Origin: Burkholderia sp. BCC0322 | GTDB taxonomy: Bacteria > Pseudomonadota > Gammaproteobacteria > Burkholderiales > Burkholderiaceae | NCBI RefSeq assembly: GCF_902833045.1 | Contig: NZ_CADFDU010000011.1 | Coordinates: 62,001-126,000 of the forward strand | Length of the DNA stretch: 64,000 nucleotides | Direction of reading: 5' to 3' | Shown: piece by piece, positions 17,984 through 26,884 of the stretch | How the letters are laid out: the number at the start of each line of letters is the position of its first letter | Position numbering within the stretch: position 1 is the stretch's first letter | The notes under the pieces: model-generated | Seen by the model: the letters and a program-made list of their open reading frames with translations, nothing else | Database searches by the model: none | What the model was told of the DNA's origin: nothing | Made by a program: the position numbers and the translations under genes

Positions 17984-19549
17984 TCAAGCCGCCGGACCGA
18001 TCTCGACACGCCGGGCTTCCTTCGCGTCCGCCCCGCCCGTGATCGTCTCCGGCTTTTTGAGAATAATGTGGTCTTCCGCCACGCCTGCTGCCTTCAGCGC
18101 GTCGCGCACGGCTTGTGCGCGATGCTTGGCCAGCTCGGCGTTCGCGTCGGCCGAGCCCGTCTTGTCGGTAAAGCCCGACAACGCGAGCTTCGCGTCCGGA
18201 TGTGCCTTCGCATAGTCGGCCGCGGCGGCGATCGCCGCCTTCGCGTCGGCCGGCAGCACGCTCTTGCCCGTCTCGAAGTAGATCGTCGACAGTGCGGCCG
18301 ATGCCGCCGGCTGCTCCGCGCCCGACGCAGCCTGCGCCGGCGCCGAAGCGGCCTCCGCCGGTGCGGCTGCCGCTGCGCCCGCCGCGTCTTCCGGCATCTT
18401 GCCGTTACGCGCGTCGGCCACTTGCTTCGGCTGCAGCAGGTCGTTCTTGTGGTTGCCCCACGAATTGCGTTCGTACGTGATGACCGAGGCGATGTCGAGA
18501 TCCGACAGCGACGCCCACGACGGCATCGCGCCCTTGCCGTGCAGCACGCGCTCGACGTGGCCGGCGATCGGGCCGTTCACGATCGGGCTGCCGTCCATGG
18601 CCGGGAACGCGCCGAGGCCCTTGCCGCTCACCTGGTGGCAGGCCGCGCAGTTCGCCTTGTAGACTTCCTCGCCGTGCGCGACGAGTTCAGCCATCGTGTA
18701 GACCTTGTTCGGATCGACTGCGGCGCTGGCCAGCTTGGCCTTCTGCGCAGTGACCCACTTCGCGTAGTCGTCATCCGACAGGACTTCGACGACGACCGGC
18801 ATGTACGCGTGTTCCTTGCCGCACAGCTCGGTACAGAAACCGCGGAACGTACCGACCTTGTCGGCCTTGAACCACGTGTCGCGCACGAAGCCGGGGATCG
18901 CATCCTGCTTCACGCCGAACGCGGGCACGTACCACGAGTGGACGACGTCGTTCGCGGTCGTGATGATGCGGATCTTCTTGTTGACCGGTACGACGAGCGG
19001 GTTGTCGACTTCCTGCAGATAGGTGTCGGTGATCGGCTTCTTGCCCATCACTTCGTCACGCGGGGTGCTGAGCGTCGACAGGAAGCCGATGCCTTCGCCC
19101 GGACCCTTCACGTAGTCGTAGCCCCACTTCCACTGGTAGCCGGTGACCTTGATCGTGAGATCGGCGTTCGTCGTGTCCTTCATCGCGACGACGGCCTTCG
19201 TCGCCGGCAGCGCCATCAGCACGACGATGACGAACGGCACGATCGTCCAGATGATCTCGACGGTCGTGCTTTCATGGAAATTGGCGGCCTTGTGGCCCTT
19301 GGATTTGCGGTGCGCGAAGATCGAATAGAACATCACGCCGAACACGCCGACGAAGATCACCGTACACAGGATGAGCATCATCGTGTGGAGATCGTAGAGC
19401 TCCTCGGCGATTTTCGTGACCGGCGGCTGAAAGTTGATCTCGTTGACGCGGGGGCCGCCCGGGCTATCACCGACCGCCAGGGCGGCACCGGCAAAGAGCA
19501 ATCCGCTGCATGCCAGCACGCCCGTGAGGGCTCGCTTGATTGTTTTCAT
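17984..19549 (-). CDS. ctaC: Cytochrome c oxidase subunit II fused to a cytochrome c domain and an OmpA-like domain
   Basis: Accepts electrons through CuA. The start at 19549 gives 521 aa with a signal peptide (~1-25). Domains: two membrane helices (~58-79 and ~98-120); cupredoxin domain with CuA ligands His204, Cys239, Cys243, His247 and Met250; a class I cytochrome c domain with CAACH (Cys301, Cys304, His305) and axial Met342 (GAMPSW); an alanine-rich linker (~386-418); and an OmpA-like domain (~419-521). The last keeps the peptidoglycan diaminopimelate-binding Asp462 and Arg477 (GFTDKTGS and KHRAQAV), spaced 15 residues as in OmpA. The cytochrome c fusion is known as the caa3 type; the OmpA tail is unusual (see findings). 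Confidence 0.96.
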   Translation of the reverse strand: MKTIKRALTGVLACSGLLFAGAALAVGDSPGGPRVNEINFQPPVTKIAEELYDLHTMMLILCTVIFVGVFGVMFYSIFAHRKSKGHKAANFHESTTVEIIWTIVPFVIVVLMALPATKAVVAMKDTTNADLTIKVTGYQWKWGYDYVKGPGEGIGFLSTLSTPRDEVMGKKPITDTYLQEVDNPLVVPVNKKIRIITTANDVVHSWYVPAFGVKQDAIPGFVRDTWFKADKVGTFRGFCTELCGKEHAYMPVVVEVLSDDDYAKWVTAQKAKLASAAVDPNKVYTMAELVAHGEEVYKANCAACHQVSGKGLGAFPAMDGSPIVNGPIAGHVERVLHGKGAMPSWASLSDLDIASVITYERNSWGNHKNDLLQPKQVADARNGKMPEDAAGAAAAAPAEAASAPAQAASGAEQPAASAALSTIYFETGKSVLPADAKAAIAAAADYAKAHPDAKLALSGFTDKTGSADANAELAKHRAQAVRDALKAAGVAEDHIILKKPETITGGADAKEARRVEIGPAA

Positions 19550-19628
19550 AGCATCCTTACCCAAAATTTCCATTCAAACCCTCCCCCGTCGCAAGCCGCC
19601 GGCCCTATCCGCCGGTGCCCGCGCCTCG

Positions 19629-20153
19629 TCAGCCGCAGCGCCTGAGCAACACGCGCAGTTCGTCGGCGAACTGCGCACGCTTGTACTGCACGAGATGCTG
19701 CCCGATTACGACGGTCTGCCCGCGCGATACCAGCCGAATCGGATCGCGTGGCGTCGCACCCGGCTCGACCCGCACCCAGCGCGGGTTGAATTCGATCTGC
19801 GTGAGCCGCTCCGCATCCATCCGCTCGATCACGAGCCGGTGCGGATACAGCCTGATGCGTTCGTAATCGACTGCATGGCGAGCATAGATCGCAAATGCGA
19901 CACCCACAGCCAGCAACTCGATTCCGGTAAAGGGCATGACGAGCCAAGCTCCCCGCCACATCAGCAATGTCGCGATCACCAGCGAGAAGCCCGCGAGCGA
20001 CACGTAAAACAGCACGAACTGACGCGGCGACGCCGAACAGTTGCGTTTCATGAGCCAGTCTTCGAGGACCGGCTCGCCGTTCGTCGTCTCCGCCAAAACC
20101 CTCGCTGCTTCCATCGCCGCCTCACGCGAATGGCATGCGATGCATGCCTGCAT
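19629..20153 (-). CDS. DUF2244-family membrane protein
   Basis: First gene of the cta transcription unit, 79 bases before ctaC. From the ATG at 20153 it has 174 aa: a short soluble N-terminus, two adjacent membrane helices (FVLFYVSLAGFSLVIATLLM and LVMPFTGIELLAVGVAFAI), then a C-terminal cytoplasmic domain with RIEPGATPRDP-like text (VRVEPGATPRDPIRLVSRG). This is the DUF2244 layout found beside oxidase genes in alpha- and beta-proteobacteria. The start is uncertain: 20114 has a better ribosome site (GTGAGG), while still earlier in-frame ATGs lie within or before the promoter at 20203-20231. Function unknown. Confidence 0.82.
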   Translation of the reverse strand: MQACIACHSREAAMEAARVLAETTNGEPVLEDWLMKRNCSASPRQFVLFYVSLAGFSLVIATLLMWRGAWLVMPFTGIELLAVGVAFAIYARHAVDYERIRLYPHRLVIERMDAERLTQIEFNPRWVRVEPGATPRDPIRLVSRGQTVVIGQHLVQYKRAQFADELRVLLRRCG

Positions 20154-20202
20154 CGGACTCGTCGCCCCGTATTGCGGGGACCCCGGGACGACAAGCTGAC
20201 GC

Positions 20203-20231
20203 ATTATAGGCGGGTTCAATGGCATCCACAA
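20203..20231 (-). promoter_or_regulatory. Sigma-70-type promoter of the cytochrome oxidase operon
   Basis: On the - strand TTGTGG (20231-20226), a 17-base spacer and a perfect TATAAT (20208-20203). Transcription would begin near 20196 and run into the DUF2244 gene and ctaC. Confidence 0.7.
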
Positions 20232-20348
20232 GCAAGCGACTATCGGCCCGCGAGCCAAGCGCGACAAGCTTTCCGGCCATTTCAGGCGCCAATTAGACCC
20301 TGCTTTGCGCCGCTAATTTCAGACATAACAAAACCCCTCTTTACCGCT

Positions 20349-21323
20349 TTACCGATTCTTCGGACGCCCCTTTCCGATGTCCTCGATGCGCACGATCCCG
20401 TGCCCTTCGGCGGTCGTGCGCGGTACGGCCTTCCATGCGTGGCCGTAGATCACTTCGAACGTCAGCGGAATCGTGCCGTCCGCGCGCCGGCGGGCCTCCA
20501 GCGCGTCGCCGAGCGCCGCGCGAAAGCGCCGCGTCGCACGTTGCGGCGCCTCGCGCTCGAACGGATAGGCGCCCCAGCGGCGCACGTCGGCCAGCAGGGA
20601 GTCGGGGGATTTGTAGGTGACGGTCAGCACCTCCTGATCCATCACGGGAATCTCGAAGCCGCTCTCGACGAGCATGTCGCCGAGGTCGTGCATGTCGACG
20701 AAATCGATCACGCGCGCGGCGGGCGACGCGATGCCGAGCGCCGCTTCGGCGTCCGCGCAGGCCGCGCGCAGTTCACGCAGGGTATCGGGGCCGAGCGTGC
20801 TGAACATCAGCAGCCCGTTCACGCGCAGCACGCGCTGCCATTCGGGCAGCACCGCGTCCGGGCGCGAATGCCAGTGGAGAGCGAGATTCGACCAGATCAG
20901 GTCGAACGCGCCGCCGGGGAACGGCAGCGCGGCGAAATCGGCCTGCGCGACGCGCGGGCCGCGCTGGCCCAGTGCGCGGCCGAGCGAGGCCGGCAGCCAG
21001 CGGCGCCAGCTCGTCTGCTCGACCTCGCGCTGACCGGCTCGCGCGAGCATCGCACCGGACAGGTCGACGCCGAATACGGGCGCCTCCGGAAAGCGTGCGC
21101 GCAGCGCCGGCAGATCGTCGCCCGGGCCACAGCCCGCGTCCAGCACGGCTGCGGGGCTCACCTTGATGTATTCGAGGCGCTCGTTCATGCGCTGCGCGAT
21201 CTCGCGCGGCAGGAACGCGACCGCATCGAACGTGGCGGCACGGCGATCGAAGATCCGCCGAAGGCGCCTTGCGTCATTGGCCGGACGGCCGGTTGAAGTC
21301 GAAGCTGGGGACATGTCGGGCAC
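20349..21323 (-). CDS. SAM-dependent methyltransferase, BioC-like
   Basis: 324-residue class I methyltransferase. N-terminal RRIFDRRAATFD and the SAM-binding motif I VLDAGCGPGDDLPALRARF (~residues 60-78), followed by FGVDLSGAMLARA, match the BioC (malonyl-ACP O-methyltransferase) group, as do FDLIWSNLALHWHSRPDAVLPEW and LLMFSTLGPDTLRELR. BioC methylates malonyl-ACP to start pimelate synthesis for biotin, but no bio genes are nearby and the protein is longer than E. coli BioC (~250 aa), so the exact substrate stays open. Divergent from comF across a short region. An ATG three codons in is an alternative start. Confidence 0.85.
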   Translation of the reverse strand: MPDMSPASTSTGRPANDARRLRRIFDRRAATFDAVAFLPREIAQRMNERLEYIKVSPAAVLDAGCGPGDDLPALRARFPEAPVFGVDLSGAMLARAGQREVEQTSWRRWLPASLGRALGQRGPRVAQADFAALPFPGGAFDLIWSNLALHWHSRPDAVLPEWQRVLRVNGLLMFSTLGPDTLRELRAACADAEAALGIASPAARVIDFVDMHDLGDMLVESGFEIPVMDQEVLTVTYKSPDSLLADVRRWGAYPFEREAPQRATRRFRAALGDALEARRRADGTIPLTFEVIYGHAWKAVPRTTAEGHGIVRIEDIGKGRPKNR

Positions 21324-21395
21324 ACTGGCGAAGAGCCCGAAGTATACTCGCTCGCCCCGCAGGCTTCATTGAGGCGGGGTGTCAGGAGTGTTGCG

Positions 21396-22199
21396 ATGAT
21401 CCGCAGTTCCGCCCGACGCACGATGCGCGTCGCTTTGTCGCAGGTTCGCGCGCTGGGCGCGCGCGTCGCCGCGGTCGCGCTGCCGAATCGCTGCGCACTG
21501 TGCGGCAATTTGTCACACGCTGTGATGTGCGGCGCCTGCGACGCCGCGTACTGGAACGAAGCCCGGCTGCGCTGCGACGTCTGTGCGCTGCCGCTGGGCA
21601 TCGGGCCACCGCGTTCGGCCCCGCCCCGCGGCGCTCGCGCCGGCGCCGGCCGCGCGGCCGCATACCGGTGTGATGCGTGCCGTGCGGCGGCGCCGCCGTT
21701 CGATGCAACGCTCGCGCTGGCGGATTACCGCGCGCCGCTCGACGGACTCGCGCGCGGCCTGAAGTTTCACCGGCAACTCGCGCTCGGCGCCGAATTCGCG
21801 GCACGCCTCGCGCGGTTGATCGACGATACGCCCGGCGCCGGCGGCTTCGACCTGGTGGCGCCCGTGCCGCTGTCGCACCGGCGGCTCGTCGCGCGTGGCT
21901 ACAACCAGGCATGGGCCATCGCGCGCCCGCTCGCGCGGCGGCTCGGCGTGCGCGCGGATGCGACGCTGCTCGCGCGGGTCGCCGACACCGCGCCGCAGTC
22001 GCGGCTCGACCGGCACGCACGGCGCGACAACGTGATGGCCGCATTCGCGGTGGCGGGTGGCGTCGCCGGCCGCCACGTCGCGCTCGTCGACGACGTGATG
22101 ACGTCCGGCGCGACGCTCGCGGCCGCCGCGCACGCGCTGAAAGCGGCGGGCGCCGCGCGCGTGACGAATCTGGTTGCGCTGCGCACCGCCAGGGATTAA
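21396..22199 (+). CDS. comF: ComF-family protein (zinc finger plus phosphoribosyltransferase domain)
   Basis: 267 aa from the ATG at 21396, preceded by AGGAG at good spacing; an ATG 27 bases earlier lacks one. N-terminal zinc-ribbon cysteines occur as CALCGN, MCGACD, RCDVCALP and YRCDACRAA, followed by a PRTase-fold domain with APVPLSHRRLVARGYNQA and the PRPP loop VALVDDVMTSGATL near the C-terminus. ComF proteins act in DNA uptake for transformation (Com systems) and in recombination-linked tasks; natural competence is not proven for this organism. Confidence 0.92.
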   Translation: MIRSSARRTMRVALSQVRALGARVAAVALPNRCALCGNLSHAVMCGACDAAYWNEARLRCDVCALPLGIGPPRSAPPRGARAGAGRAAAYRCDACRAAAPPFDATLALADYRAPLDGLARGLKFHRQLALGAEFAARLARLIDDTPGAGGFDLVAPVPLSHRRLVARGYNQAWAIARPLARRLGVRADATLLARVADTAPQSRLDRHARRDNVMAAFAVAGGVAGRHVALVDDVMTSGATLAAAAHALKAAGAARVTNLVALRTARD

Positions 22200-22304
22200 T
22201 TAGTTAGAGAGGCCAGCCACCCGAACACGGCGGCGGCCGCCACGAACCGGCCGGTCGGGAACGCGCACATTGCGCCGCCCCGGCCGGCCCAGCCAGACCG
22301 AAAC

Positions 22305-22775
22305 ATGTTCAACGTCGTCCTCGTCGCCCCCGAAATTCCGCCGAACACCGGCAACGTGATCCGCCTGTGCGCCAACACGGGCGCGCGCCTGCACCTGATC
22401 GAGCCGCTCGGCTTCCCGCTCGACGACGCGCGGATGCGCCGCGCGGGCCTCGACTATCACGAGTATGCGCAGATGCGCGTGCACCGCGACTGGGATGCGT
22501 TCGTCGCGACGGAAACGCCCGACCCTGCGCGGATGTTCGCGTTCACGACCCGCGGCTCGGGCCGCTTCCACGATCATGCGTTCCTGCCCGGCGACTGGTT
22601 CGTGTTCGGCTCGGAAACGCGCGGCCTGCCCGCCGAGCTGCTCGAGCGCTTCCCGAACGAACAGCGCGTGCGCCTGCCGATGCGGCCGGACAACCGCAGC
22701 CTGAACCTGTCGAACACGGTCGCGGTGGTCGTGTTCGAAGCGTGGCGCCAGGCCGGCTTCGAAGGCGGCGCATGA
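22305..22775 (+). CDS. trmL: tRNA (cytidine/uridine-2'-O-)-methyltransferase TrmL
   Basis: SPOUT (TrmD/SpoU superfamily) enzyme that methylates the wobble ribose at position 34 of tRNA-Leu isoacceptors. 156 aa, family-typical length without extensions. Motifs: N-terminal NVVLVAPEIPPNTGNVIRLCANTG, the middle FVFGSETRGLP and the C-terminal knot LPMRPDNRSLNLSNTVAVVVFEAWRQ region. Located about 105 bases after comF on the same strand, with an AT-richer spacer between. Confidence 0.95.
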   Translation: MFNVVLVAPEIPPNTGNVIRLCANTGARLHLIEPLGFPLDDARMRRAGLDYHEYAQMRVHRDWDAFVATETPDPARMFAFTTRGSGRFHDHAFLPGDWFVFGSETRGLPAELLERFPNEQRVRLPMRPDNRSLNLSNTVAVVVFEAWRQAGFEGGA

Positions 22776-22809
22776 CGCTTGCGCGCCGCATCCCGCTCCG
22801 CGGGACGCG

Positions 22810-23334
22810 TCACGTCCGCGCGAGTCGCGCGCGATACAGGTCGTAGATGTCGGGAGAAAAGCACGCGAACACCACGCGTGCGAGGTTCGGCGCCTGCGGC
22901 AGCATTTCGGCGACGGTGCCGACCGCAATCTCGACGGCTTCTTCAGCCGGATAGCGATAGATGCCGCAACTGATCGCCGGGAACGCGATCGACGTCGCCG
23001 CGACCTCCTCGGCCAGCTCGATCGCGCGCCGGTAGCACGACGCGAGCAGGTCGGCCTCGCCGCTCCCGCCGCCGTGCCACACCGGCCCGACCGCATGGAT
23101 CACGTAGCGCGCCGGCAGCCCATGGCCGCGCGTGAGCTTGGCGTCGCCCGTCTCGCAGCCGCCGAGCGTGCGGCATTCGGCAAGCAGGCTGGGGCCGGCC
23201 GCGCGGTGGATCGCGCCATCGACGCCACCGCCGCCGAGCAGCGAACCGTTCGCGGCGTTGACGATCGCGTCGACATCGAGCGTCGTGATGTCGACGACCT
23301 GCGCATCGAGCGTGGTGGAATGGATCTGCAGCAT
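22810..23334 (-). CDS. Macrodomain protein, O-acetyl-ADP-ribose deacetylase-like
   Basis: 174-residue stand-alone macrodomain similar to YmdB: binds ADP-ribose and probably removes O-acetyl or mono-ADP-ribosyl groups. Key features are [28 protein letters not shown] (~residues 22-49; the NAAN and [10 protein letters not shown] loops contact the distal ribose) and [21 protein letters not shown] (~residues 125-145). GGGAGG lies 5 bases before the ATG. It converges with trmL and runs in the same direction as gpsA upstream but is separated by ~95 bases. Confidence 0.93.
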   Translation of the reverse strand: MLQIHSTTLDAQVVDITTLDVDAIVNAANGSLLGGGGVDGAIHRAAGPSLLAECRTLGGCETGDAKLTRGHGLPARYVIHAVGPVWHGGGSGEADLLASCYRRAIELAEEVAATSIAFPAISCGIYRYPAEEAVEIAVGTVAEMLPQAPNLARVVFACFSPDIYDLYRARLART

Positions 23335-23429
23335 GACAACCTCCCGGAACGCCGGAGACTGTTCAAGCGTAGCGCGCTTTGACGCCGCGCGCCCGAAGCG
23401 AACACGGCGCTAGGCGGCGCCGGGGCGCC

Positions 23430-24428
23430 CTACTCGGCGCGCGCGTCGCGCCGCAGCAGGCCGCTGACGGCGTCGCGCGGCGCGATGCCGTCGAACAGCA
23501 CGCCGCACACGGCTTCGGTGATCGGCATTTCGATCGACTGCGCGCGCGCGATGGCCAGCACGGCCTGCGCGCAGCGCACGCCTTCGGCCACGTGGCCGAG
23601 CGCGCCGAGGATGTCGTTCAGCGTGCGGCCGGCCGCCAGCTGCAGGCCGACCGTGCGGTTGCGCGACAGGTCGCCCGTTGCGGTGAGGATCAGGTCGCCG
23701 AGGCCCGTGAGGCCCGTGAAGGTTTCCGCCCGGCCGCCGAGCGCGACGCCGAGACGCGACATTTCGGCAAGGCCGCGCGTGATCAGCGCGGCGCGCGCGT
23801 TCAGCCCGAGACCGAGGCCGTCGGCGATGCCGGTCGCGATCGCGAGCACGTTCTTCACCGCGCCGCCGACCTCGACGCCGACCACGTCGTCGCCCGTATA
23901 AATCCGCATCGCGCCGTGATGGAACGCGGCGAGCGTGCGCTCGCGGCATTCGGCCGACGTACTCGCCACCGTCAGCGCGACGGGCAGCGACTGCCCGACT
24001 TCCCGGGCGAAGCTCGGCCCCGACAGCACGCCGTTGCTGTGCTGTTCGGGCAGTTCGGCCGCGATCACCTGATGCGGCAGCAGATGCGTGTCGGCCTCGA
24101 AGCCCTTGCAGACCCAGACGACGTGCGCGGGCACGCAGCCTGCATCGCGCATCGCGTGACACAGCGTGCGCAGCCCGGCCACGGGCGCGGCGATCACGCA
24201 CAGTGCGTCGTCCGCGGCGCCATGGGCGAGCGCGGCGCCGAGATCGGCGTCGTAGCGCAATGCGTCAGGCAGCGCGATGCCGTCCAGATAGCGGGAATTT
24301 TCGTGCCGGGCCTGCAGCCCGGCGATGAGCGCGGCGTCGCGCGCCCACAGAAGCGTATCGTGCCGCGCGGCCAGATGGCCCGCGAGCGCGGTGCCCCAGG
24401 CACCGGCGCCGAGAACGGCTACTTTCAT
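23430..24428 (-). CDS. gpsA: Glycerol-3-phosphate dehydrogenase [NAD(P)+]
   Basis: Reduces dihydroxyacetone phosphate to sn-glycerol-3-phosphate for phospholipid synthesis. The ATG at 24428 gives 332 aa starting [19 protein letters not shown] with the dinucleotide GxGxWG motif; an ATG 9 bases earlier is less likely. Other family text: [39 protein letters not shown] with the catalytic lysine (VKNV), and [17 protein letters not shown]. Last gene of the conserved rhodanese-grxC-secB-gpsA unit, 28 bases after secB. Confidence 0.97.
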   Translation of the reverse strand: MKVAVLGAGAWGTALAGHLAARHDTLLWARDAALIAGLQARHENSRYLDGIALPDALRYDADLGAALAHGAADDALCVIAAPVAGLRTLCHAMRDAGCVPAHVVWVCKGFEADTHLLPHQVIAAELPEQHSNGVLSGPSFAREVGQSLPVALTVASTSAECRERTLAAFHHGAMRIYTGDDVVGVEVGGAVKNVLAIATGIADGLGLGLNARAALITRGLAEMSRLGVALGGRAETFTGLTGLGDLILTATGDLSRNRTVGLQLAAGRTLNDILGALGHVAEGVRCAQAVLAIARAQSIEMPITEAVCGVLFDGIAPRDAVSGLLRRDARAE

Positions 24429-24456
24429 ACCCAGCACCGGTCCTCCGAGTGAAACG

Positions 24457-24939
24457 TCAGTTCAGCGTCGTGCCGTTCGGCGCGCCCGCTGCGGCGCCGG
24501 CCTGCTGCTGAAGCTGCGCGAGGCGCTGCTCGTACAGCGCCTGGAAGTTGATTTCCGCCAGGTGGATCGGCGGGAAGCCCGCGCGCGTGATCGCGTCGGC
24601 GATGTTCGAACGCAGGTACGGGAACAGGATCGTCGGGCATGCGATGCCGACGAGCGGGTCGAGCTGTTCGTCCGGAATGTTGCGGATGTCGAAAATGCCG
24701 GCCTGCTTCGCTTCGATCAGGAACGCGACCTTGTCCTTCACCTTCGCGGTGACGGTACCCGACACGACGACTTCGAACACGCTTTCCGCGAGGCGGTCGG
24801 CCTTGACGTCGACTTCGACTTCAACCGACGGCATGTCCTGCTCGAGGAAGATCGCCGGCGAATTCGGCTGCTCGAGCGACATATCCTTCAGGTAGACGCG
24901 CTGGATGTTGAAGAACGGTTGGTTTTCGACGTCGGACAT
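24457..24939 (-). CDS. secB: Protein-export chaperone SecB
   Basis: Tetrameric cytosolic chaperone that keeps precursor proteins unfolded and hands them to SecA. 160 aa, normal length. Family text: N-terminal [21 protein letters not shown], then ARYRVFEV-like strand ([20 protein letters not shown]), QAGIFDIRN, and the conserved [33 protein letters not shown] region with the SecA-contact surface (~residues 104-135). The acidic or glycine-rich C-terminal tail is alanine-glycine rich here ([14 protein letters not shown]) and lacks the zinc-finger-like contact of some species. Conserved neighbourhood with grxC and gpsA. Confidence 0.97.
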   Translation of the reverse strand: MSDVENQPFFNIQRVYLKDMSLEQPNSPAIFLEQDMPSVEVEVDVKADRLAESVFEVVVSGTVTAKVKDKVAFLIEAKQAGIFDIRNIPDEQLDPLVGIACPTILFPYLRSNIADAITRAGFPPIHLAEINFQALYEQRLAQLQQQAGAAAGAPNGTTLN

Positions 24940-25046
24940 GGTGTTTCCCTAAAAGTGGTGACGGAGCGGCCCGGCTTCTCGCCGGCCGCCACGGATGAAT
25001 CCTGCGCGCCCAAGCCGCGGCGCGGCCGGCGGCCATTCTGCCCTAA

Positions 25047-25307
25047 TCAGGCCGCTTGCAGAAGCGGGACGAGCCCGCCTTCGCGGTCAAGCTTCGACAG
25101 ATCGTCGTAACCGCCGACGTGCGTGTCGCCGATATAGATCTGCGGCACCGTGCGGCGCCCCGTGCGCGTCATCATTTCGTCGCGGCGCGCGGGATCGCGG
25201 TCGATCAGCACCTTCTCGATCTGCTCGACACCGCGCAGCTTCAGCAGGCGCTCGGCCTGGATGCAATACGGACACACCTGCGTGCTGTACATCAAAACCT
25301 TGTTCAC
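25047..25307 (-). CDS. grxC: Glutaredoxin 3
   Basis: Glutathione-dependent dithiol disulfide oxidoreductase. 86 aa with the redox motif CPYC (residues 12-15: VCPYCIQAERLL), the cis-proline segment GRRTVPQIYIGDTHVGGYDDL and the GG turn at residues ~67-68. The reducing partner glutathione is made by gshA and gshB 8 kb away in this window. Its ATG overlaps the rhodanese stop by 4 bases (ATGA), so translation is coupled. Confidence 0.96.
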   Translation of the reverse strand: MNKVLMYSTQVCPYCIQAERLLKLRGVEQIEKVLIDRDPARRDEMMTRTGRRTVPQIYIGDTHVGGYDDLSKLDREGGLVPLLQAA

Positions 25308-25726
25308 TTCGCCACTCCTTGTTTGACGACCGGCATCCCGGCCTGCTGCCAGGCGGCCACGCCGCCCTCGAGCACGTGCACCTCGGCGTAGCCCGCCGCC
25401 TCGACCTCGCGCGCCGCCTTCTGCGACTGCTGGCCGTTCTGGCAGACGAGCAACACCGGCGTGCTCTTGTTCTTCGCGACCTGCGCGATCTTCGTGCCGA
25501 TCTCGCCCGCCGCGACCTGACGTGCCGACGGCAGGTGGCCGGCAGCGAAATCGGACGCGGCGCGCACGTCGATCACGACCGCGTTGCGGCGGTTGATGAG
25601 TTGCGTCGCCTCTGCGGCCGACAGGCCGCCGCGGCCGCGGCGCAGCGCGGGCCAGGCCAGCAGGCCGCCGGATACCACCAGGATCGCGATAAGGGCCAGG
25701 TTGGTGTAATCGGTAAAGAACGTCAC
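25304..25726 (-). CDS. Membrane-anchored rhodanese-like sulfurtransferase
   Basis: 140 aa: a N-terminal membrane helix (NLALIAILVVSGGLLAWPAL, residues ~8-27), a basic region, and a single rhodanese domain with the loop LLVCQNGQQSQKAA; the cysteine (VC) is the presumed sulfur acceptor. Closely resembles E. coli YibN, which also precedes grxC and secB. It is the first gene of the four-gene operon. Substrate unknown; family members move sulfane sulfur or act in redox of export partners. Confidence 0.93.
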   Translation of the reverse strand: MTFFTDYTNLALIAILVVSGGLLAWPALRRGRGGLSAAEATQLINRRNAVVIDVRAASDFAAGHLPSARQVAAGEIGTKIAQVAKNKSTPVLLVCQNGQQSQKAAREVEAAGYAEVHVLEGGVAAWQQAGMPVVKQGVAK

Positions 25727-25772
25727 GGAATTCCGCCGGAAAAAGAGAAATCGGATGAGGACAATCCCGCCA

Positions 25773-25778
25773 TTATAA
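25773..25778 (-). promoter_or_regulatory. Probable -10 element of the rhodanese-grxC-secB-gpsA operon
   Basis: A perfect TATAAT on the - strand, 47 bases before the rhodanese start, in an AT-rich patch (ATTATAAAATAACC). No good -35 was found at 16-18 bases, so this is tentative. The patch could also serve the divergent gpmA gene. Confidence 0.4.
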
Positions 25779-25861
25779 AATAACCGTCTTGCGCGATGGC
25801 GGGCCCGGGTCGGGTCCTGCGCGACGCGCCACAGCTTCCTTCACTACCGACCGCAAGATCC

Positions 25862-26608
25862 ATGTACAAACTCGTTCTCATCCGCCACGGCGAATCGACG
25901 TGGAACAAGGAAAACCGCTTCACCGGCTGGGTCGACGTCGACCTGACCGAGCAGGGTCGCAACGAGGCCTACCAGGCCGGCGAATTGCTCAAGGAGGCCG
26001 GCTACACGTTCGACATCGCGTACACGTCGGTGCTCAAGCGCGCGATCCGCACGCTGTGGCACGTACAGGACCGGATGGACCTCATGTACCTGCCGGTCGT
26101 CCACTCGTGGCGCCTGAACGAGCGCCACTACGGCGCGCTGTCGGGTCTGAACAAGGCCGAAACGGCCGCGAAGTTCGGTGACGACCAGGTCCTCGTGTGG
26201 CGCCGCAGCTACGACACGCCGCCGCCCGCGCTCGAGCCGACCGACGAACGCGCGCCGTTCAACGACCCGCGCTACGCGAAGGTGCCGCGCGAGCAGTTGC
26301 CGCTCACCGAGTGCCTGAAGGACACGGTCGCGCGCGTGCTGCCGCTGTGGAACGAGTCGATCGCCCCGGCGGTCCGCGCCGGCAAGCAGGTGCTGATCGC
26401 CGCACACGGCAACTCGCTGCGCGCGCTCATCAAGTACCTCGACGGCATCTCGGACAGCGACATCGTCGGCCTGAACATCCCGAACGGCGTGCCGCTCGTG
26501 TATGAACTCGACGAAAACCTGAAGCCGATCAAGCACTATTACCTCGGCGACCAGGACGCGATCGCGCAGGCGCAAGCCGCCGTCGCGAAGCAGGGCAAGG
26601 CGGGCTGA
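25862..26608 (+). CDS. gpmA: 2,3-bisphosphoglycerate-dependent phosphoglycerate mutase
   Basis: Interconverts 3- and 2-phosphoglycerate in glycolysis/gluconeogenesis. The start at 25862 ([15 protein letters not shown]) gives 248 aa, the standard dPGM length; upstream in-frame codons were rejected because the family begins here. Catalytic residues visible: phospho-acceptor His in LIRHGES, the [12 protein letters not shown] segment with Glu, and the second His in [14 protein letters not shown]. Divergent from the rhodanese operon. Confidence 0.97.
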   Translation: MYKLVLIRHGESTWNKENRFTGWVDVDLTEQGRNEAYQAGELLKEAGYTFDIAYTSVLKRAIRTLWHVQDRMDLMYLPVVHSWRLNERHYGALSGLNKAETAAKFGDDQVLVWRRSYDTPPPALEPTDERAPFNDPRYAKVPREQLPLTECLKDTVARVLPLWNESIAPAVRAGKQVLIAAHGNSLRALIKYLDGISDSDIVGLNIPNGVPLVYELDENLKPIKHYYLGDQDAIAQAQAAVAKQGKAG

Positions 26609-26884
26609 CGCCCGTCGGCCGGGCGAGCCGGGCGGGATGCGTCCGGTGCGGTTCGCCCGGCCCGAGCCCCGCCCGTTGTCCGGCACACCGCGCGAACCTT
26701 CGCGGCTCCGGCGCTGTCGAATCCGCTTTCGAACCCGCAGCGCGCCCGGCAGTGCCCCGCCGGGCCGGTTCCGGGCCCTTTTCGACGCTTTTCGCGCCGT
26801 TCCACTGAGTCATCGGACGAACAGTTATACTTGTCCGCTACATCCCCGCTACCGCCACGCGCTTCCCGACCGCACCAGATCTCT

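Noticed and set aside
20126-20153. CIACH heme-like motif at the start of the DUF2244 protein
   Set aside because: It is at the extreme N-terminus of a membrane protein without a signal peptide or cytochrome c fold, and the start may be downstream of it (20114). I treat it as chance.
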